NCBI RefSeq assembly: GCF_020911945.1
Contig: NZ_CP087135.1
Coordinates: 1,798,001-1,862,000 of the forward strand
Reading direction: 5' to 3'
DNA: 64,000 nt
Source: Flavobacterium galactosidilyticum
GTDB taxonomy: Bacteria; Bacteroidota; Bacteroidia; Flavobacteriales; Flavobacteriaceae
In this document: piece after piece, positions 17,216-26,209 of the stretch
Position numbering within the stretch: position 1 is the stretch's first letter
Layout: every line of letters begins with the position of its first letter
Translations under genes and position numbers: made by a program
Notes under the pieces: model-generated
Told to the model about the DNA's origin: nothing
Database searches by the model: none
Seen by the model: only the letters and a program-made list of their open reading frames with translations

Positions 17216-18946
17216 TTATTTTAAAATACGATATACGGGATATTGTAAATGAGCATTTTCATAGTAAACAGAATGTTTATAAACCCAATCTAACTGTGCT
17301 CTTGGACTTTTTGCAAAGTTGATATCAGTTTGCTTTTTTTGCTCTAATTCTACTTTTAGTTTTGGATTTTCTTTTAAAATTTGACTCGCTGTATCCTCGA
17401 ATACATATTCAGAGTAACCTTCTTTTTGTTGCAATATAGTGTCGAAAAAATTCCAATTAAAAAAGGAGTCAATTGCTTCAGGTTCTAGTGTTTCTAGCAA
17501 ATATTTAATTCCTTTCTGACTTATTTTAATAATATAGTCACCTTTGGCAAAAGCCACTTTCATGATTTGTGATTTTGTAGTTGTGTTACTATGTGAATAA
17601 TGACCTTCGTAAGCAGAATTTGTAGTTTTAAAATCAGCAATTTTATAACTTTCAACTTCAATAAGTGTGTCTTTTTGAATCTCTTCCATTTGAATTCCGT
17701 TACTTTTTAGTAAGTCGATGACTGGCCAAAATCCTTTTGGAATAACATAAGCGGTTGGAATAATAATCTCTTTAGCCGATTTATATTCCTTACGGAATGA
17801 AACGTCTTTTTTAAATGGTTTTGTACGGTCGTAGAATAAGCGGTTTCCGGTGGTAACATCACTTTTTTTATAGCTTCCTTCATATCCTAGAAAATTGAAC
17901 GGAATTGCTTTTGTACTATCAACTTCCCATTTTATAGTGTAAGATTTTTGAGGTTTATATTGCTCTTCATTTTTTAATCGCAATTGTTTGATTTTAGAAT
18001 AATTAGTATCGGTGAAATCAATCGCTGCACGTATGTACTCATAAGTTACTTTAACGCGTTCTGCATATTTTTTGAGCATATGAGTTTCTACTACGAATCC
18101 AATGGTGTTAAATAAAGAAGTATAACCCGTTGCATATCGCGGACTTTCAAAAAATTGAGCAAAACCTTTGTCTGGCGTATCTGCAAAAGCATTTACATAC
18201 GGAGTGGTTTCGATCCCTTTTTTTTGTAAATCTAAAATTAAAGTTGGCATCATTTCCGTGTTTAAAAAATTGCCTAATACTGTGCCTAACTTGTTGTGCT
18301 GCGTCATGATATAGGTCAGTTTGTATTGATAATCGGCTCCATTACTCACATGATTGTCAATAAATATATCTGGGTTGATTTTATGGAAAATTTCGACAAA
18401 ACTTTTGGTATTTCTAGTGTCTGACTTGATAAAATCTCGATTTAAATCATAGTTTCTAGCATTTCCTCTAAAACCATAGATTTCTGGACCATCTTGATTC
18501 GTTCTTGTGGTCGAATTTCTATTTAAAGCACCGCCAATATTATAGACTGGAATACACACGATAACTGTATTTTTTGGTGCTTTTATTTTGCCTAAAGCTA
18601 AATCTCTAAGTAACTGCATGCTGGCGTCAATTCCGTCCGGTTCACCTGCATGAATTCCGTTATTCAATAAGATTACAGCTTTGTTTTTTTGGATTTTTTC
18701 AAAGTCGAATTGCTTTTCAGGATTAAAAATGACAATATGCAACGGTTCGCCACTGTCTGTTAATCCCATTTTTTGCATTTCAATAGTTGGGAAATCATTG
18801 GCTAGAAGTTTATAATAAGCAATTGTTTCTTGATAAGTTCCTGTTTGGTTTCCATTTCCTTTCTCGAAAAAAGTATCGTATTTATTCGTTTTTTGTGCGA
18901 ATACACTAATGGAAAATAGTAAAAAAAGGAAGGTGAAAAATCTCAT
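17216..18946 (-). CDS. M14 family zinc carboxypeptidase
   Basis: A 576-residue exported metallopeptidase with a signal peptide (residues 1-18, ending SVFAQ). The M14 zinc site is visible: His99 and Glu102 in GIHAGEPDG and a third His in IDNHVSNGADY. A Glu in GFVVETHML near residue 290 fits the catalytic position. M14 enzymes remove C-terminal residues; the particular specificity is not predictable. The C-terminal ~280 residues form an extra region typical of the large Bacteroidota M14 proteins. It is monocistronic, with an exact TAnnTTTG element 23 nt upstream. Confidence 0.92.
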   Translation of the reverse strand: MRFFTFLFLLFSISVFAQKTNKYDTFFEKGNGNQTGTYQETIAYYKLLANDFPTIEMQKMGLTDSGEPLHIVIFNPEKQFDFEKIQKNKAVILLNNGIHAGEPDGIDASMQLLRDLALGKIKAPKNTVIVCIPVYNIGGALNRNSTTRTNQDGPEIYGFRGNARNYDLNRDFIKSDTRNTKSFVEIFHKINPDIFIDNHVSNGADYQYKLTYIMTQHNKLGTVLGNFLNTEMMPTLILDLQKKGIETTPYVNAFADTPDKGFAQFFESPRYATGYTSLFNTIGFVVETHMLKKYAERVKVTYEYIRAAIDFTDTNYSKIKQLRLKNEEQYKPQKSYTIKWEVDSTKAIPFNFLGYEGSYKKSDVTTGNRLFYDRTKPFKKDVSFRKEYKSAKEIIIPTAYVIPKGFWPVIDLLKSNGIQMEEIQKDTLIEVESYKIADFKTTNSAYEGHYSHSNTTTKSQIMKVAFAKGDYIIKISQKGIKYLLETLEPEAIDSFFNWNFFDTILQQKEGYSEYVFEDTASQILKENPKLKVELEQKKQTDINFAKSPRAQLDWVYKHSVYYENAHLQYPVYRILK

Positions 18947-18969
18947 TGTTCAGTTTTTAGATTGAATAT

Positions 18970-18977
18970 CAAATGTA
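18970..18977 (-). promoter_or_regulatory. Putative -7 element for the M14 peptidase gene
   Basis: TACATTTG on the minus strand, exact match, 23 nt upstream of the ATG. Confidence 0.5.
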
Positions 18978-19058
18978 GTTATTTTTAACTCTTTTTTTAT
19001 GTTATATAGCTCTTGCAAACGGTCTATTTAAAACAAATGATAATTTAAAATTTAAAAT

Positions 19059-19066
19059 TACCTTTG
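19059..19066 (+). promoter_or_regulatory. Putative -7 element for the DEAD-box helicase gene
   Basis: TACCTTTG, exact match, 15 nt upstream of the ATG at 19082. Confidence 0.55.
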
Positions 19067-19081
19067 CACAAATAAAAAAAA

Positions 19082-20428
19082 ATGAATAAGAAACACCATT
19101 CCAACAATATACTTTTGAATTTAGGCATCGAAAGCCTGAATGAAATGCAAGAAGTTGCCCAAGATGCAATTTTAAATGATAGTAATGTTCTATTGCTTTC
19201 ACCAACAGGTTCTGGGAAAACTTTAGCTTTTTTGTTGCCAATTTTAGAAATGTTGCAGCCTGAAATTCAGTCAGTACAATGCTTGATTCTAGTTCCTTCA
19301 CGTGAATTAGGATTACAAATAGAGCAAGTTTGGAAAAAAATGGGTACTGATTATAAAGTAAATGTGTGCTACGGAGGACATTCCATTGATACTGAAATTA
19401 AGAATTTAAGCAATCCACCAGCCGTTTTAATAGGAACTCCAGGAAGAATTGCGGATCATATTGATAGAGGGACTTTTCGCTTAGATAAAATTCAAACCTT
19501 GATTCTGGATGAATTTGATAAATCATTGCAATTGGGTTTCCATGAGCAAATGTCATTTATTATTGGGAAATTAACCAAATTGAACAAACGCGTTTTGGTT
19601 TCAGCAACTTCTGATATTGAGATTCCAAGATATACGAGAGTTGTGAATCCTACGATTCTTGACTTTATCCCTGAAAATGAGCAAGAATCAAACCTTTCTA
19701 TGAGAATGGTAGTTTCTAAGGATAAAGATAAAATTGGTAGTTTATTTAATTTAATTTGTTCGCTAAAATCAGAGTCGGCAATTGTTTTTTGTAACCATCG
19801 TGATGCCGCAGAACGTATTAGCGACACTTTGAACGAAAAAGGAATTTATGCTACGTACTATCACGGTGGTATGGATCAAGACGAAAGAGAACGTGCTTTA
19901 ATTCAATTCCGTAACGGAAGTGTAAGTTATTTAATTACGACTGATTTAGCAGCTCGTGGACTTGATATTCCGGAGATGAATCACGTTATTCATTATCATT
20001 TGCCTTCAAAAGAGGATGAGTTTACACATAGAAATGGTCGTACGGCTCGTATGACCGCTTCTGGAACTGCCTATATTGTTGCTCATGAAAGTGAGAAAAA
20101 AGCAGATTATCTAGATTATGGAATGCCAGTTTTTAATGTAGAAAATGCAACATCTTTACCAAAACCGCCGCTATTCCAAACGATTTATATCAGTGGTGGA
20201 AAGAAAAACAAGCTGAATAAAATTGATATAGTAGGTTTCTTTTCTCAAAAAGGAAAACTTGAAAAAGGTGATTTAGGATTAATTGAAGTAAAAGATTTTA
20301 TCTCTTTTGCAGCGGTTAAATTCAATAAAGTAAAAGATTTGCTGCACGCGATTAAAGATGAAAAAATGAAAGGCAAGAAATTCAAAATCGAAGTCGCGAG
20401 AAAAGTTATTAAGAAAGAAGAAGAGTAA
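19082..20428 (+). CDS. DEAD-box RNA helicase, DbpA-like
   Basis: A 448-residue ATP-dependent RNA helicase. Motif I is SPTGSGKT (40-47), Ia PSRELG, Ib GTPGR, motif II LDEFDK (the variant DEFD at 142-145 in place of DEAD), motif III SAT, and motif VI HRNGRTAR. After the two RecA-like domains, the last ~75 residues (from about QTIYISGGKKNKLNKIDIVG) resemble the DbpA RNA-binding domain, which in E. coli targets 23S rRNA helix 92. A role in 50S assembly is therefore likely but inferred. It is monocistronic with a terminator following. Confidence 0.93.
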   Translation: MNKKHHSNNILLNLGIESLNEMQEVAQDAILNDSNVLLLSPTGSGKTLAFLLPILEMLQPEIQSVQCLILVPSRELGLQIEQVWKKMGTDYKVNVCYGGHSIDTEIKNLSNPPAVLIGTPGRIADHIDRGTFRLDKIQTLILDEFDKSLQLGFHEQMSFIIGKLTKLNKRVLVSATSDIEIPRYTRVVNPTILDFIPENEQESNLSMRMVVSKDKDKIGSLFNLICSLKSESAIVFCNHRDAAERISDTLNEKGIYATYYHGGMDQDERERALIQFRNGSVSYLITTDLAARGLDIPEMNHVIHYHLPSKEDEFTHRNGRTARMTASGTAYIVAHESEKKADYLDYGMPVFNVENATSLPKPPLFQTIYISGGKKNKLNKIDIVGFFSQKGKLEKGDLGLIEVKDFISFAAVKFNKVKDLLHAIKDEKMKGKKFKIEVARKVIKKEEE

Positions 20429-20477
20429 TTTAGTGTTCAGTTCTTAGCTTTTAGTGAGCGGTAAAAAATTACAATAA

Positions 20478-20520
20478 AAAAATCGTTAATAGTAAATCAA
20501 ATTTACTGTTAACGATTTTT
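20478..20520. terminator. Bidirectional terminator between helicase and PhnA-like gene
   Basis: A 20-bp stem (20478-20497 with 20501-20520), a single wobble, loop CAA, with A- and T-rich ends. Confidence 0.88.
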
Positions 20521-20575
20521 GCTATGAGGAATTCGCTAAAAACTGAAAAATTTTTTTAACTTCTTATACTGAAAA

Positions 20576-21154
20576 CTATGTTTTCTTAACGTATTGTGTA
20601 ATAATTACAATCGTTTGTCCGTCAACTTTTCCTTCTATATATTCAGCATTTTCATGGTCTAAACGGATGTTGCGTACTGCTGTTCCTTGTTTAGCCACCA
20701 TGCTTGATCCTTTTACTTTTAAATCTTTGATCAAAACAACTGAGTCTCCAGTTTCTAGGATTACACCATTACTGTCGCGGTGTATTATTTTATTTTCGTC
20801 ATCTTCTCCTTCGCCAGTTGCTTGTGCCCAAGCTAGAGTGTCTTCATCTAGGTACATTTGGTCTAGTAATTCTTGTGGCCATCCATGAGAACGCAAACGG
20901 CTTAGCATTCTCCAAGCAACAACTTGCACGGGAATTTGCTCGCTCCACATGCTGTCGTTTAGACATCTCCAATGATTTAAATCTAAGTTTTCAGGATTTT
21001 CTATTTGATCGATACACGTAGTACAAGCGAAAATACTTTCGTCGATTCCACCTTTTTTGGTAGGAAGTACTTCGTATACTTTTAGGTTTTCAGTTGCGCC
21101 ACAAAGTTCACATTTAGACCCACTGCGTTTGCTTATTTCTCTTTCTATACTCAT
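20576..21154 (-). CDS. PhnA-like zinc-ribbon protein
   Basis: A 192-residue cytoplasmic protein. It has an N-terminal zinc ribbon (CELCGATENL, residues 15-24, paired with CTTCIDQI near 43-50), a central helical part, and a C-terminal PhnA domain (DSNGVILETGDSVVLIKDLKVKGSS). Although named after the phn locus, PhnA domain proteins are not tied to phosphonate breakdown and no phn genes are nearby. Function is unknown. It appears monocistronic. Confidence 0.87.
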   Translation of the reverse strand: MSIEREISKRSGSKCELCGATENLKVYEVLPTKKGGIDESIFACTTCIDQIENPENLDLNHWRCLNDSMWSEQIPVQVVAWRMLSRLRSHGWPQELLDQMYLDEDTLAWAQATGEGEDDENKIIHRDSNGVILETGDSVVLIKDLKVKGSSMVAKQGTAVRNIRLDHENAEYIEGKVDGQTIVIITQYVKKT

Positions 21155-21249
21155 TATTTGATGTCTTTTATTTTAGGCGAAATTACTGTTTAAAGATTGT
21201 CTTCGCAAATTATAGTAGCATTGATTAGCTTTCGAATAGGATTTCAAAA

Positions 21250-21705
21250 CTATTTTACTCTGACTGCATCTGGAACCAGTAATTCATATTGTCCGCCGTT
21301 TCTCAGAACGTCTCTAACAATGCTGGAGCTGATGTAAGAAGTTTTTGCTGCGGTTAATAAAAATACTGTTTCTATTTTTGCTAATCTTCTGTTAGTATGC
21401 GCGATGGCTTTCTCAAATTCAAAGTCGGCGGGATTTCGCAAGCCACGAAGAATAAAATTAGCTTTGATTTTATGACATAAATCAATTGTCAATCCTTCGT
21501 AAGTAATGACAGAAACTTTAGGCTCATCTTTAAAAGTCTCCTCGATAAATCGCTTTCTTTCTTCGAGTGAAAACATATATTTTTTTTCAGCATTGACACC
21601 AATAGCAATTACAATTTCGTCAAAAAGTGAAATTGCTCGCTTTATTATATCTTCATGACCTAAGGTAATTGGGTCAAAAGATCCTGGGAATATTGCTTTT
21701 CTCAT
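21250..21705 (-). CDS. coaD: Phosphopantetheine adenylyltransferase
   Basis: Transfers AMP from ATP to 4'-phosphopantetheine, the penultimate step of coenzyme A synthesis. At 151 residues it is normal length. The nucleotidyltransferase motif is GSFDPITLGHEDI (8-20, T-x-G-H form), RGLRNPADFEFE lies near residue 90, and the KMSKS-like ISSSIVRDV near 126-134. It lies 39 nt after the DUF421 gene and is probably the last gene of a ddl-DUF421-coaD operon. Confidence 0.96.
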   Translation of the reverse strand: MRKAIFPGSFDPITLGHEDIIKRAISLFDEIVIAIGVNAEKKYMFSLEERKRFIEETFKDEPKVSVITYEGLTIDLCHKIKANFILRGLRNPADFEFEKAIAHTNRRLAKIETVFLLTAAKTSYISSSIVRDVLRNGGQYELLVPDAVRVK

Positions 21706-21744
21706 CTTATATTTTATTCTAGTGGCAAACTGATTTAGGTTAAA

Positions 21745-22437
21745 TTATGATTTTCGAATAGTATGTAATGATTCGACCCATTCCGATTTATTGCAGACCT
21801 CACATGTTGCAATTCCTGTACGTTGATGTTTTGTGTTACCGCAAAAAGTGCAAGAATACATACCTTCATTAGGAATAGTAGTATTTTTTTGATTGAATAA
21901 AAACGGTAGAATAGGTAAACCTGATTTTACATTTTCATCTTCATAATAAAAAACACTTATATCTCCGCTGGTTTCCATAAATGCATTTTTTACTTGTCCT
22001 AAGTGTTCAACTGATCTCAATCTAAGTTCAGAGAAAAATTCATCTTGTGCTAAACTTTCTTTTTTGAAAGTTGCAATCGAAAATTTTCCTTCATGAATTA
22101 AACATTCTGTTTTTCCTTCAATAAACTCTTCAAATTTTTTGCTTTTTCCGGTTAACCACGTTACCAAACGGTATAAAAGTATAATTACAGTAAATACGGT
22201 AATGGCTGGAATTATACCCACATCTTCATAAAACATAGGATCTCCTGCTGCTGATCCTAAAGCAATTATTATCACTGTTTCAAAGACAGACAATTGTTTT
22301 ACACCGCGTTTCCCAGCTACTTTTAAAGTTAGTAATAAAACGATAAACATTACTGTAGAACGAAAAATGACTTCTATAAGAAATGATTCTGGTAAACCAT
22401 TGTATAATAATCTATTCCATTCAAATATTTCTTTCAT
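21745..22437 (-). CDS. DUF421 (YetF-like) membrane protein with C-terminal zinc ribbon
   Basis: A 230-residue protein with three membrane segments in the first ~95 residues, then a cytoplasmic DUF421/YetF domain (RSVEHLGQVKNAFMETSGDI). The final ~40 residues add a four-Cys module, CTFCGNTKHQ and CEVCNKSEW, that looks like a zinc ribbon and is absent from Bacillus YetF. YetF relatives are membrane proteins of unclear biochemical role. It starts 9 nt after the ddl stop. Confidence 0.87.
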   Translation of the reverse strand: MKEIFEWNRLLYNGLPESFLIEVIFRSTVMFIVLLLTLKVAGKRGVKQLSVFETVIIIALGSAAGDPMFYEDVGIIPAITVFTVIILLYRLVTWLTGKSKKFEEFIEGKTECLIHEGKFSIATFKKESLAQDEFFSELRLRSVEHLGQVKNAFMETSGDISVFYYEDENVKSGLPILPFLFNQKNTTIPNEGMYSCTFCGNTKHQRTGIATCEVCNKSEWVESLHTIRKS

Positions 22438-22446
22438 GAGGAGAAT

Positions 22447-23421
22447 TTAGTTGTTTAAAGCCAATTCAATAGCATTCGTGAACAAATCCTCTAGGGATAT
22501 TCCTGCTGCTTTTGCTTGTTGCGGAATCAAACTTTCAGTGGTTAATCCCGGAATTGTATTCATTTCAAGCATGAAGGGTTCTCCATTTACTATTATAAAT
22601 TCGCTACGGGAAAAACCTTTCATTTTTAAGACTTCGTAAGCGCGCTTTGCTATTTCGCCAACTTTTTTAGTCATTTCATCAGAGATTCTAGCAGGTGTGA
22701 TTTCTTGTGATTTACCAAGATACTTAGCTTCATAATCAAAAAAATCATTTTCAGAAACGATTTCAGTAATAGGCAGAACCGTTACGTTTCCTTTATAATT
22801 GATTACTCCAACAGAAACTTCGGTTCCGTCTAGAAAACTTTCTATTATAATTTCGTTATCTTCTTTGTATGCAACTTCAATGGCAATAGGTAACTCGGCA
22901 GCGGTTTTTACTTTTGAAATTCCGAAACTCGATCCTGCTTTATTTGGCTTTACAAAACAAGGCAAACCCACTTTAGCTACAATTTCGTCAGTATTGATTT
23001 TGTCTCCTTTGTTTAAATAATAGGAAGTCGCTGTTTTGATTCCGTATGGTTTTAAAACGGATAATAAATCCCGTTTGTTAAACGTTAAAGCTGATTGATA
23101 ATAGTCACAAGACGTTTGTGGCATGTTCAAAAGTTCGAAATAGGCTTGCATTAATCCATCTTCGCCCGGGGTTCCATGAATAGCATTAAATACACAATCG
23201 AAACTGATTTTTTTTCCAGCTACTGCTACTGAAAAGTCATTTTTGTCAATAGGGAATTCGACGTCGTTAGCATCCACATAAACCCATTTTTCTTTGAAAA
23301 TATGGATTCTGAATCCGTTGTATTTTGTTTTATCTAAATATTGATATACGACGTTTCCGCTAATAAGTGAGATTTTGTATTCGCTGGAATATCCGCCCAT
23401 AATGATGGCAATGTTCTTCAT
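22447..23421 (-). CDS. ddl: D-alanine--D-alanine ligase
   Basis: Joins two D-Ala for peptidoglycan synthesis using ATP. From the ATG at 23421 the protein is 324 residues and begins MKNIAIIMGGYSSEYKISL; a longer frame from 23505 runs through the repeat element upstream and was rejected. ATP-grasp motifs are FNAIHGTPGEDG, PCFVKPNKAGSSFGISKV and the C-terminal EMNTIPGLTTESLIPQ metal site. It leads the ddl-DUF421-coaD operon and is divergent from a PASTA-domain gene. Confidence 0.96.
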   Translation of the reverse strand: MKNIAIIMGGYSSEYKISLISGNVVYQYLDKTKYNGFRIHIFKEKWVYVDANDVEFPIDKNDFSVAVAGKKISFDCVFNAIHGTPGEDGLMQAYFELLNMPQTSCDYYQSALTFNKRDLLSVLKPYGIKTATSYYLNKGDKINTDEIVAKVGLPCFVKPNKAGSSFGISKVKTAAELPIAIEVAYKEDNEIIIESFLDGTEVSVGVINYKGNVTVLPITEIVSENDFFDYEAKYLGKSQEITPARISDEMTKKVGEIAKRAYEVLKMKGFSRSEFIIVNGEPFMLEMNTIPGLTTESLIPQQAKAAGISLEDLFTNAIELALNN

Positions 23422-23455
23422 TTTTGAGAAATATAAGTTGTGAAAATGATTCGTT

Positions 23456-23532
23456 TTTAGCCCCGATAGCAGTGGAAATCCCACGCTTTTGGGCGTGGAT
23501 TGCAACGAATAGCGGGAAATAGCTCCTAAAAC
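23456..23532 (+). repeat. Dispersed structured intergenic element, copy B
   Basis: The ends TTTTAG and CTAAAA can pair. The interior hairpin has AATC (477-480) with GATT (498-501), bulged C481, then CACGC (482-486) with GCGTG (493-497) around TTTTGG. Compared with copy A the distal stem differs completely in sequence but keeps pairing, while the bulge and flanking GATAGC / GCGGGAAATAGC blocks are conserved. Confidence 0.75.
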
Positions 23533-23596
23533 CCATCAGGATTAATCTTTAAAAGCATTAAACAAAATTATCATTTTTTTTGGAACGAAATAGCTT

Positions 23597-23604
23597 TATC
23601 TTTG
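23597..23604 (+). promoter_or_regulatory. Putative -7 element for the PASTA gene
   Basis: TATCTTTG, exact match, 20 nt upstream of the ATG; TTTG at 23579-23582 could be a -33 box but the spacing (14 nt) is short. Confidence 0.55.
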
Positions 23605-23624
23605 CGACATCTAAAAATTAATTT

Positions 23625-24227
23625 ATGAGTTTAGGAAAGTATCTTACTAGCCGCGTTTTTTTAATGCAAATTCTAGCTGCATTTGCTATTGTAGCGACCT
23701 TGGGTTACCTATTTATGCATTGGTTGACTTTTACAACTGATCACGGTCATGAAATTGCAGTCCCTGATTTGCGTAAGCTGACCGAGGAGCAAGTGCAAAA
23801 CAAACTGGATGAACTGGATTTAGATTATATACTATTAGATAGTGTTGATTTTAGAAGCGATTTCCCACAGTTTAGTGTGGTAGAGCAAGATCCAACGCCT
23901 GGTACAAAGGTAAAAGTAGGTCGAAAAATATATATTAAATTGAATACTTCTGGGTTTTCGTCAGTGCGAATTCCAGATTTAATTGAAAAAACCTATCGTG
24001 AAGCGGTCCCAACATTGAAAGCACTAGGACTTGATGAAGGAACGGTTACTTATGTTCCAAATTTAGGTAAGGATATGGTGCTGGAAATGCGCTTTAAAGG
24101 ACGAAACTTGAAAGTAGGAGATAAGGTCTTGAAATCATCTAAGATTGACCTGGTTTTAGGCGATGGAAAAATGAGCTACCAAGAACAAGAAAATGCTGTA
24201 GATACGCTAGCTGCGCCAATAGAATAA
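23625..24227 (+). CDS. PASTA domain-containing membrane protein
   Basis: A 200-residue protein with one N-terminal membrane segment (about 12-33) followed by two extracytoplasmic PASTA domains, starting IAVPDLRKLTEEQVQNKL (near 45) and VRIPDLIEKTYREAVPTL (near 117). PASTA domains bind peptidoglycan or beta-lactams when fused to Ser/Thr kinases or PBPs; here there is neither kinase nor transpeptidase. It lies 10 nt upstream of an RluA-type gene and opposite ddl. A periplasmic cell-wall role is inference from domain and neighbour. Confidence 0.9.
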   Translation: MSLGKYLTSRVFLMQILAAFAIVATLGYLFMHWLTFTTDHGHEIAVPDLRKLTEEQVQNKLDELDLDYILLDSVDFRSDFPQFSVVEQDPTPGTKVKVGRKIYIKLNTSGFSSVRIPDLIEKTYREAVPTLKALGLDEGTVTYVPNLGKDMVLEMRFKGRNLKVGDKVLKSSKIDLVLGDGKMSYQEQENAVDTLAAPIE

Positions 24228-24237
24228 ACAATAATTA

Positions 24238-25278
24238 ATGAATAATACTGTAGATTCAATAGATTTAGAAGACGAGTTATATGAACATTTTAGGTTTGAA
24301 GTTCCTAAAGGCCAAGCGGCTTTGCGAATTGATAAATATTTGATGGGATTAATCCAAAATGCTACTCGAAATAAAATACAAACTGCCGCAACCGAAGGGA
24401 ATATTTTTGTGAATGATGCGACAGTAAAATCAAATTATAAGGTGAAAGCCAATGATGTAGTTCGCGTGATGCTGACACATCCTCCTTATGAGAACCATAT
24501 TATCCCAGAGAATATTCCGCTGGATATTGTTTATGAAGACGAAACGTTATTGCTGATAAACAAATTGCCTGGAATGGTAGTACATCCTGGTCATGGGAAT
24601 TACACGGGAACTTTGGTTCATGCTTTGGCCTATCATTTTGATAACTTGCCAATGAACAGCAGTGAGCGTCCTGGATTAGTACACAGAATTGATAAAGACA
24701 CTTCAGGTTTGCTAGTTATTGCTAAAACCGAAGCAGCAATGACACATTTAGCTAAACAATTTGAAGCAAAAACTTCTGAAAGGGAATATGTAGCTCTTGT
24801 TTGGGGAAATGTAATAGAAGATCAAGGTACTATTGAAGGAAACTTAGCGCGTCACTTGAAAGATCGCATGCAGATGGCGGTTTTTGCTGATCCAGAAATA
24901 GGAAAGCCAGCTATTACTCATTATAAAGTTTTAGAGCGTTTTGGTTATGTCACTTTGATTTCGTGCCAACTAGAAACCGGTAGAACACACCAGATTCGTG
25001 CGCATTTAAAACACATAGGGCATCCACTTTTTAATGATGAACGTTATGGCGGTCATTTGATTTTGAAAGGAACTACGTTTACAAAATACAAGCAATTTAT
25101 AGACAACTGTTTCAAAGCGTTACCAAGACAAGCTTTGCATGCTAAAACCTTAGGCTTTATCCATCCTACAACGGGTGAAATGATGCGTTTTGATACGGAA
25201 CTGCCGCAAGATTTAGAAGATTGCATTGAGAAATGGAGAAATTATTCAAAATCTCATGGAACGGACGAAGTCGAATAA
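24238..25278 (+). CDS. rluD: RluA family 23S rRNA pseudouridine synthase
   Basis: Isomerises uridine to pseudouridine in large-subunit rRNA. The 346-residue protein has an N-terminal S4 RNA-binding domain (about 26-75, ALRIDKYLMGLIQNATRNKI) and a catalytic domain with Asp152 in HRIDKDTSGLLVI. The S4 plus RluA layout and length fit RluD, but RluC cannot be excluded, so the symbol is a best guess. It is co-transcribed with the PASTA gene and its stop is only 11 nt from the convergent cysK stop. Confidence 0.9.
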   Translation: MNNTVDSIDLEDELYEHFRFEVPKGQAALRIDKYLMGLIQNATRNKIQTAATEGNIFVNDATVKSNYKVKANDVVRVMLTHPPYENHIIPENIPLDIVYEDETLLLINKLPGMVVHPGHGNYTGTLVHALAYHFDNLPMNSSERPGLVHRIDKDTSGLLVIAKTEAAMTHLAKQFEAKTSEREYVALVWGNVIEDQGTIEGNLARHLKDRMQMAVFADPEIGKPAITHYKVLERFGYVTLISCQLETGRTHQIRAHLKHIGHPLFNDERYGGHLILKGTTFTKYKQFIDNCFKALPRQALHAKTLGFIHPTTGEMMRFDTELPQDLEDCIEKWRNYSKSHGTDEVE

Positions 25279-25289
25279 ATAAAAAATGC

Positions 25290-26204
25290 TTAGACAAAAA
25301 GCCCTTCAACACTTAAATAATGCTCACCAGTATCATAACAAAAGGTAAGTATTTTTGAATTTTCAGGGATTTGAGATAGTTTTTTAGCTACTGCAGCTAA
25401 TGATGCTCCTGATGATATTCCTACGAACATTCCTTCTTCTTTTGCGGCTCTTTGTGCATAAGTGAATGCTTCATCTTTGCTCACTTGAATACTTCCATCT
25501 AATAAATCTGTATTTAGATTAGTAGGTATAAATCCGGCACCAATTCCTTGAATAGGATGTGGAGCGGGTTTTCCGCCACTAATAACTGCAGAAGCTTCCG
25601 GTTCTACAGCGAATACTTTTAGGTTGGGAAAATGTTGTTTTAATATTTCGGCACAACCGGTAATATGGCCGCCAGTTCCTACGCCTGTGATTAGATAATC
25701 TAGTCCATCAGGAAATGCTTTGATGATTTCTTGAGCAGTGGTTTTTTTATGAATTTCGATATTAGAAGGATTTTCAAATTGAAGTGGTGACCAAGCGTTT
25801 GGTATTTTGTTTACTAATTCCTGCGCTTCTTCAATGGCACCTTTCATTCCTTTTTCCCGAGGCGTCAATACAAATTCAGCGCCATACAAACTCATCAATC
25901 GGCGTCTTTCTATGGTCATCGATTCTGGCATCACTAGAATTAACTTATAGCCTTTTACGGCAGCGACCATAGCGAGTCCAATTCCTGTATTTCCAGAGGT
26001 CGCTTCAATGATAGTCCCGCCTTCTTTTAATAGTCCTTTTTTTTCGGCATCTTCAATCATCGCTAAAGCTATTCTGTCTTTGATGCTGGCTCCAGGATTA
26101 GCACGTTCTAGTTTGATCCAAACGTTGTGGTTGTTACCAAATAATCTGTTTATTTTTACATGTGGCGTGTTGCCTATTGTTTCAAGTATGTTGTTGTATT
26201 GCAT
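25290..26204 (-). CDS. cysK: Cysteine synthase
   Basis: Makes cysteine from O-acetylserine and sulfide with PLP. The 304-residue fold-type II enzyme has the Schiff-base Lys in [11 protein letters not shown] (36-46), the substrate loop TSGNTG near 70, and the phosphate-binding [10 protein letters not shown] near 175. Family members CysK and CysM are hard to separate by eye; the length and pairing with cysE favour CysK. It begins 5 nt after the cysE stop, so the two final steps of cysteine synthesis are one transcript. Confidence 0.9.
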   Translation of the reverse strand: MQYNNILETIGNTPHVKINRLFGNNHNVWIKLERANPGASIKDRIALAMIEDAEKKGLLKEGGTIIEATSGNTGIGLAMVAAVKGYKLILVMPESMTIERRRLMSLYGAEFVLTPREKGMKGAIEEAQELVNKIPNAWSPLQFENPSNIEIHKKTTAQEIIKAFPDGLDYLITGVGTGGHITGCAEILKQHFPNLKVFAVEPEASAVISGGKPAPHPIQGIGAGFIPTNLNTDLLDGSIQVSKDEAFTYAQRAAKEEGMFVGISSGASLAAVAKKLSQIPENSKILTFCYDTGEHYLSVEGLFV

Positions 26205-26209
26205 AATAG

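Noticed and set aside
19002..19301. A 99-codon minus-strand ORF over the helicase start
   Set aside because: Antisense to motif I of the helicase and covering its promoter; no signal of a real gene.
23422..23505. An N-terminal extension of ddl
   Set aside because: The extra 28 codons translate the dispersed repeat element, and homologues start at the MKNIAIIMGG Met.
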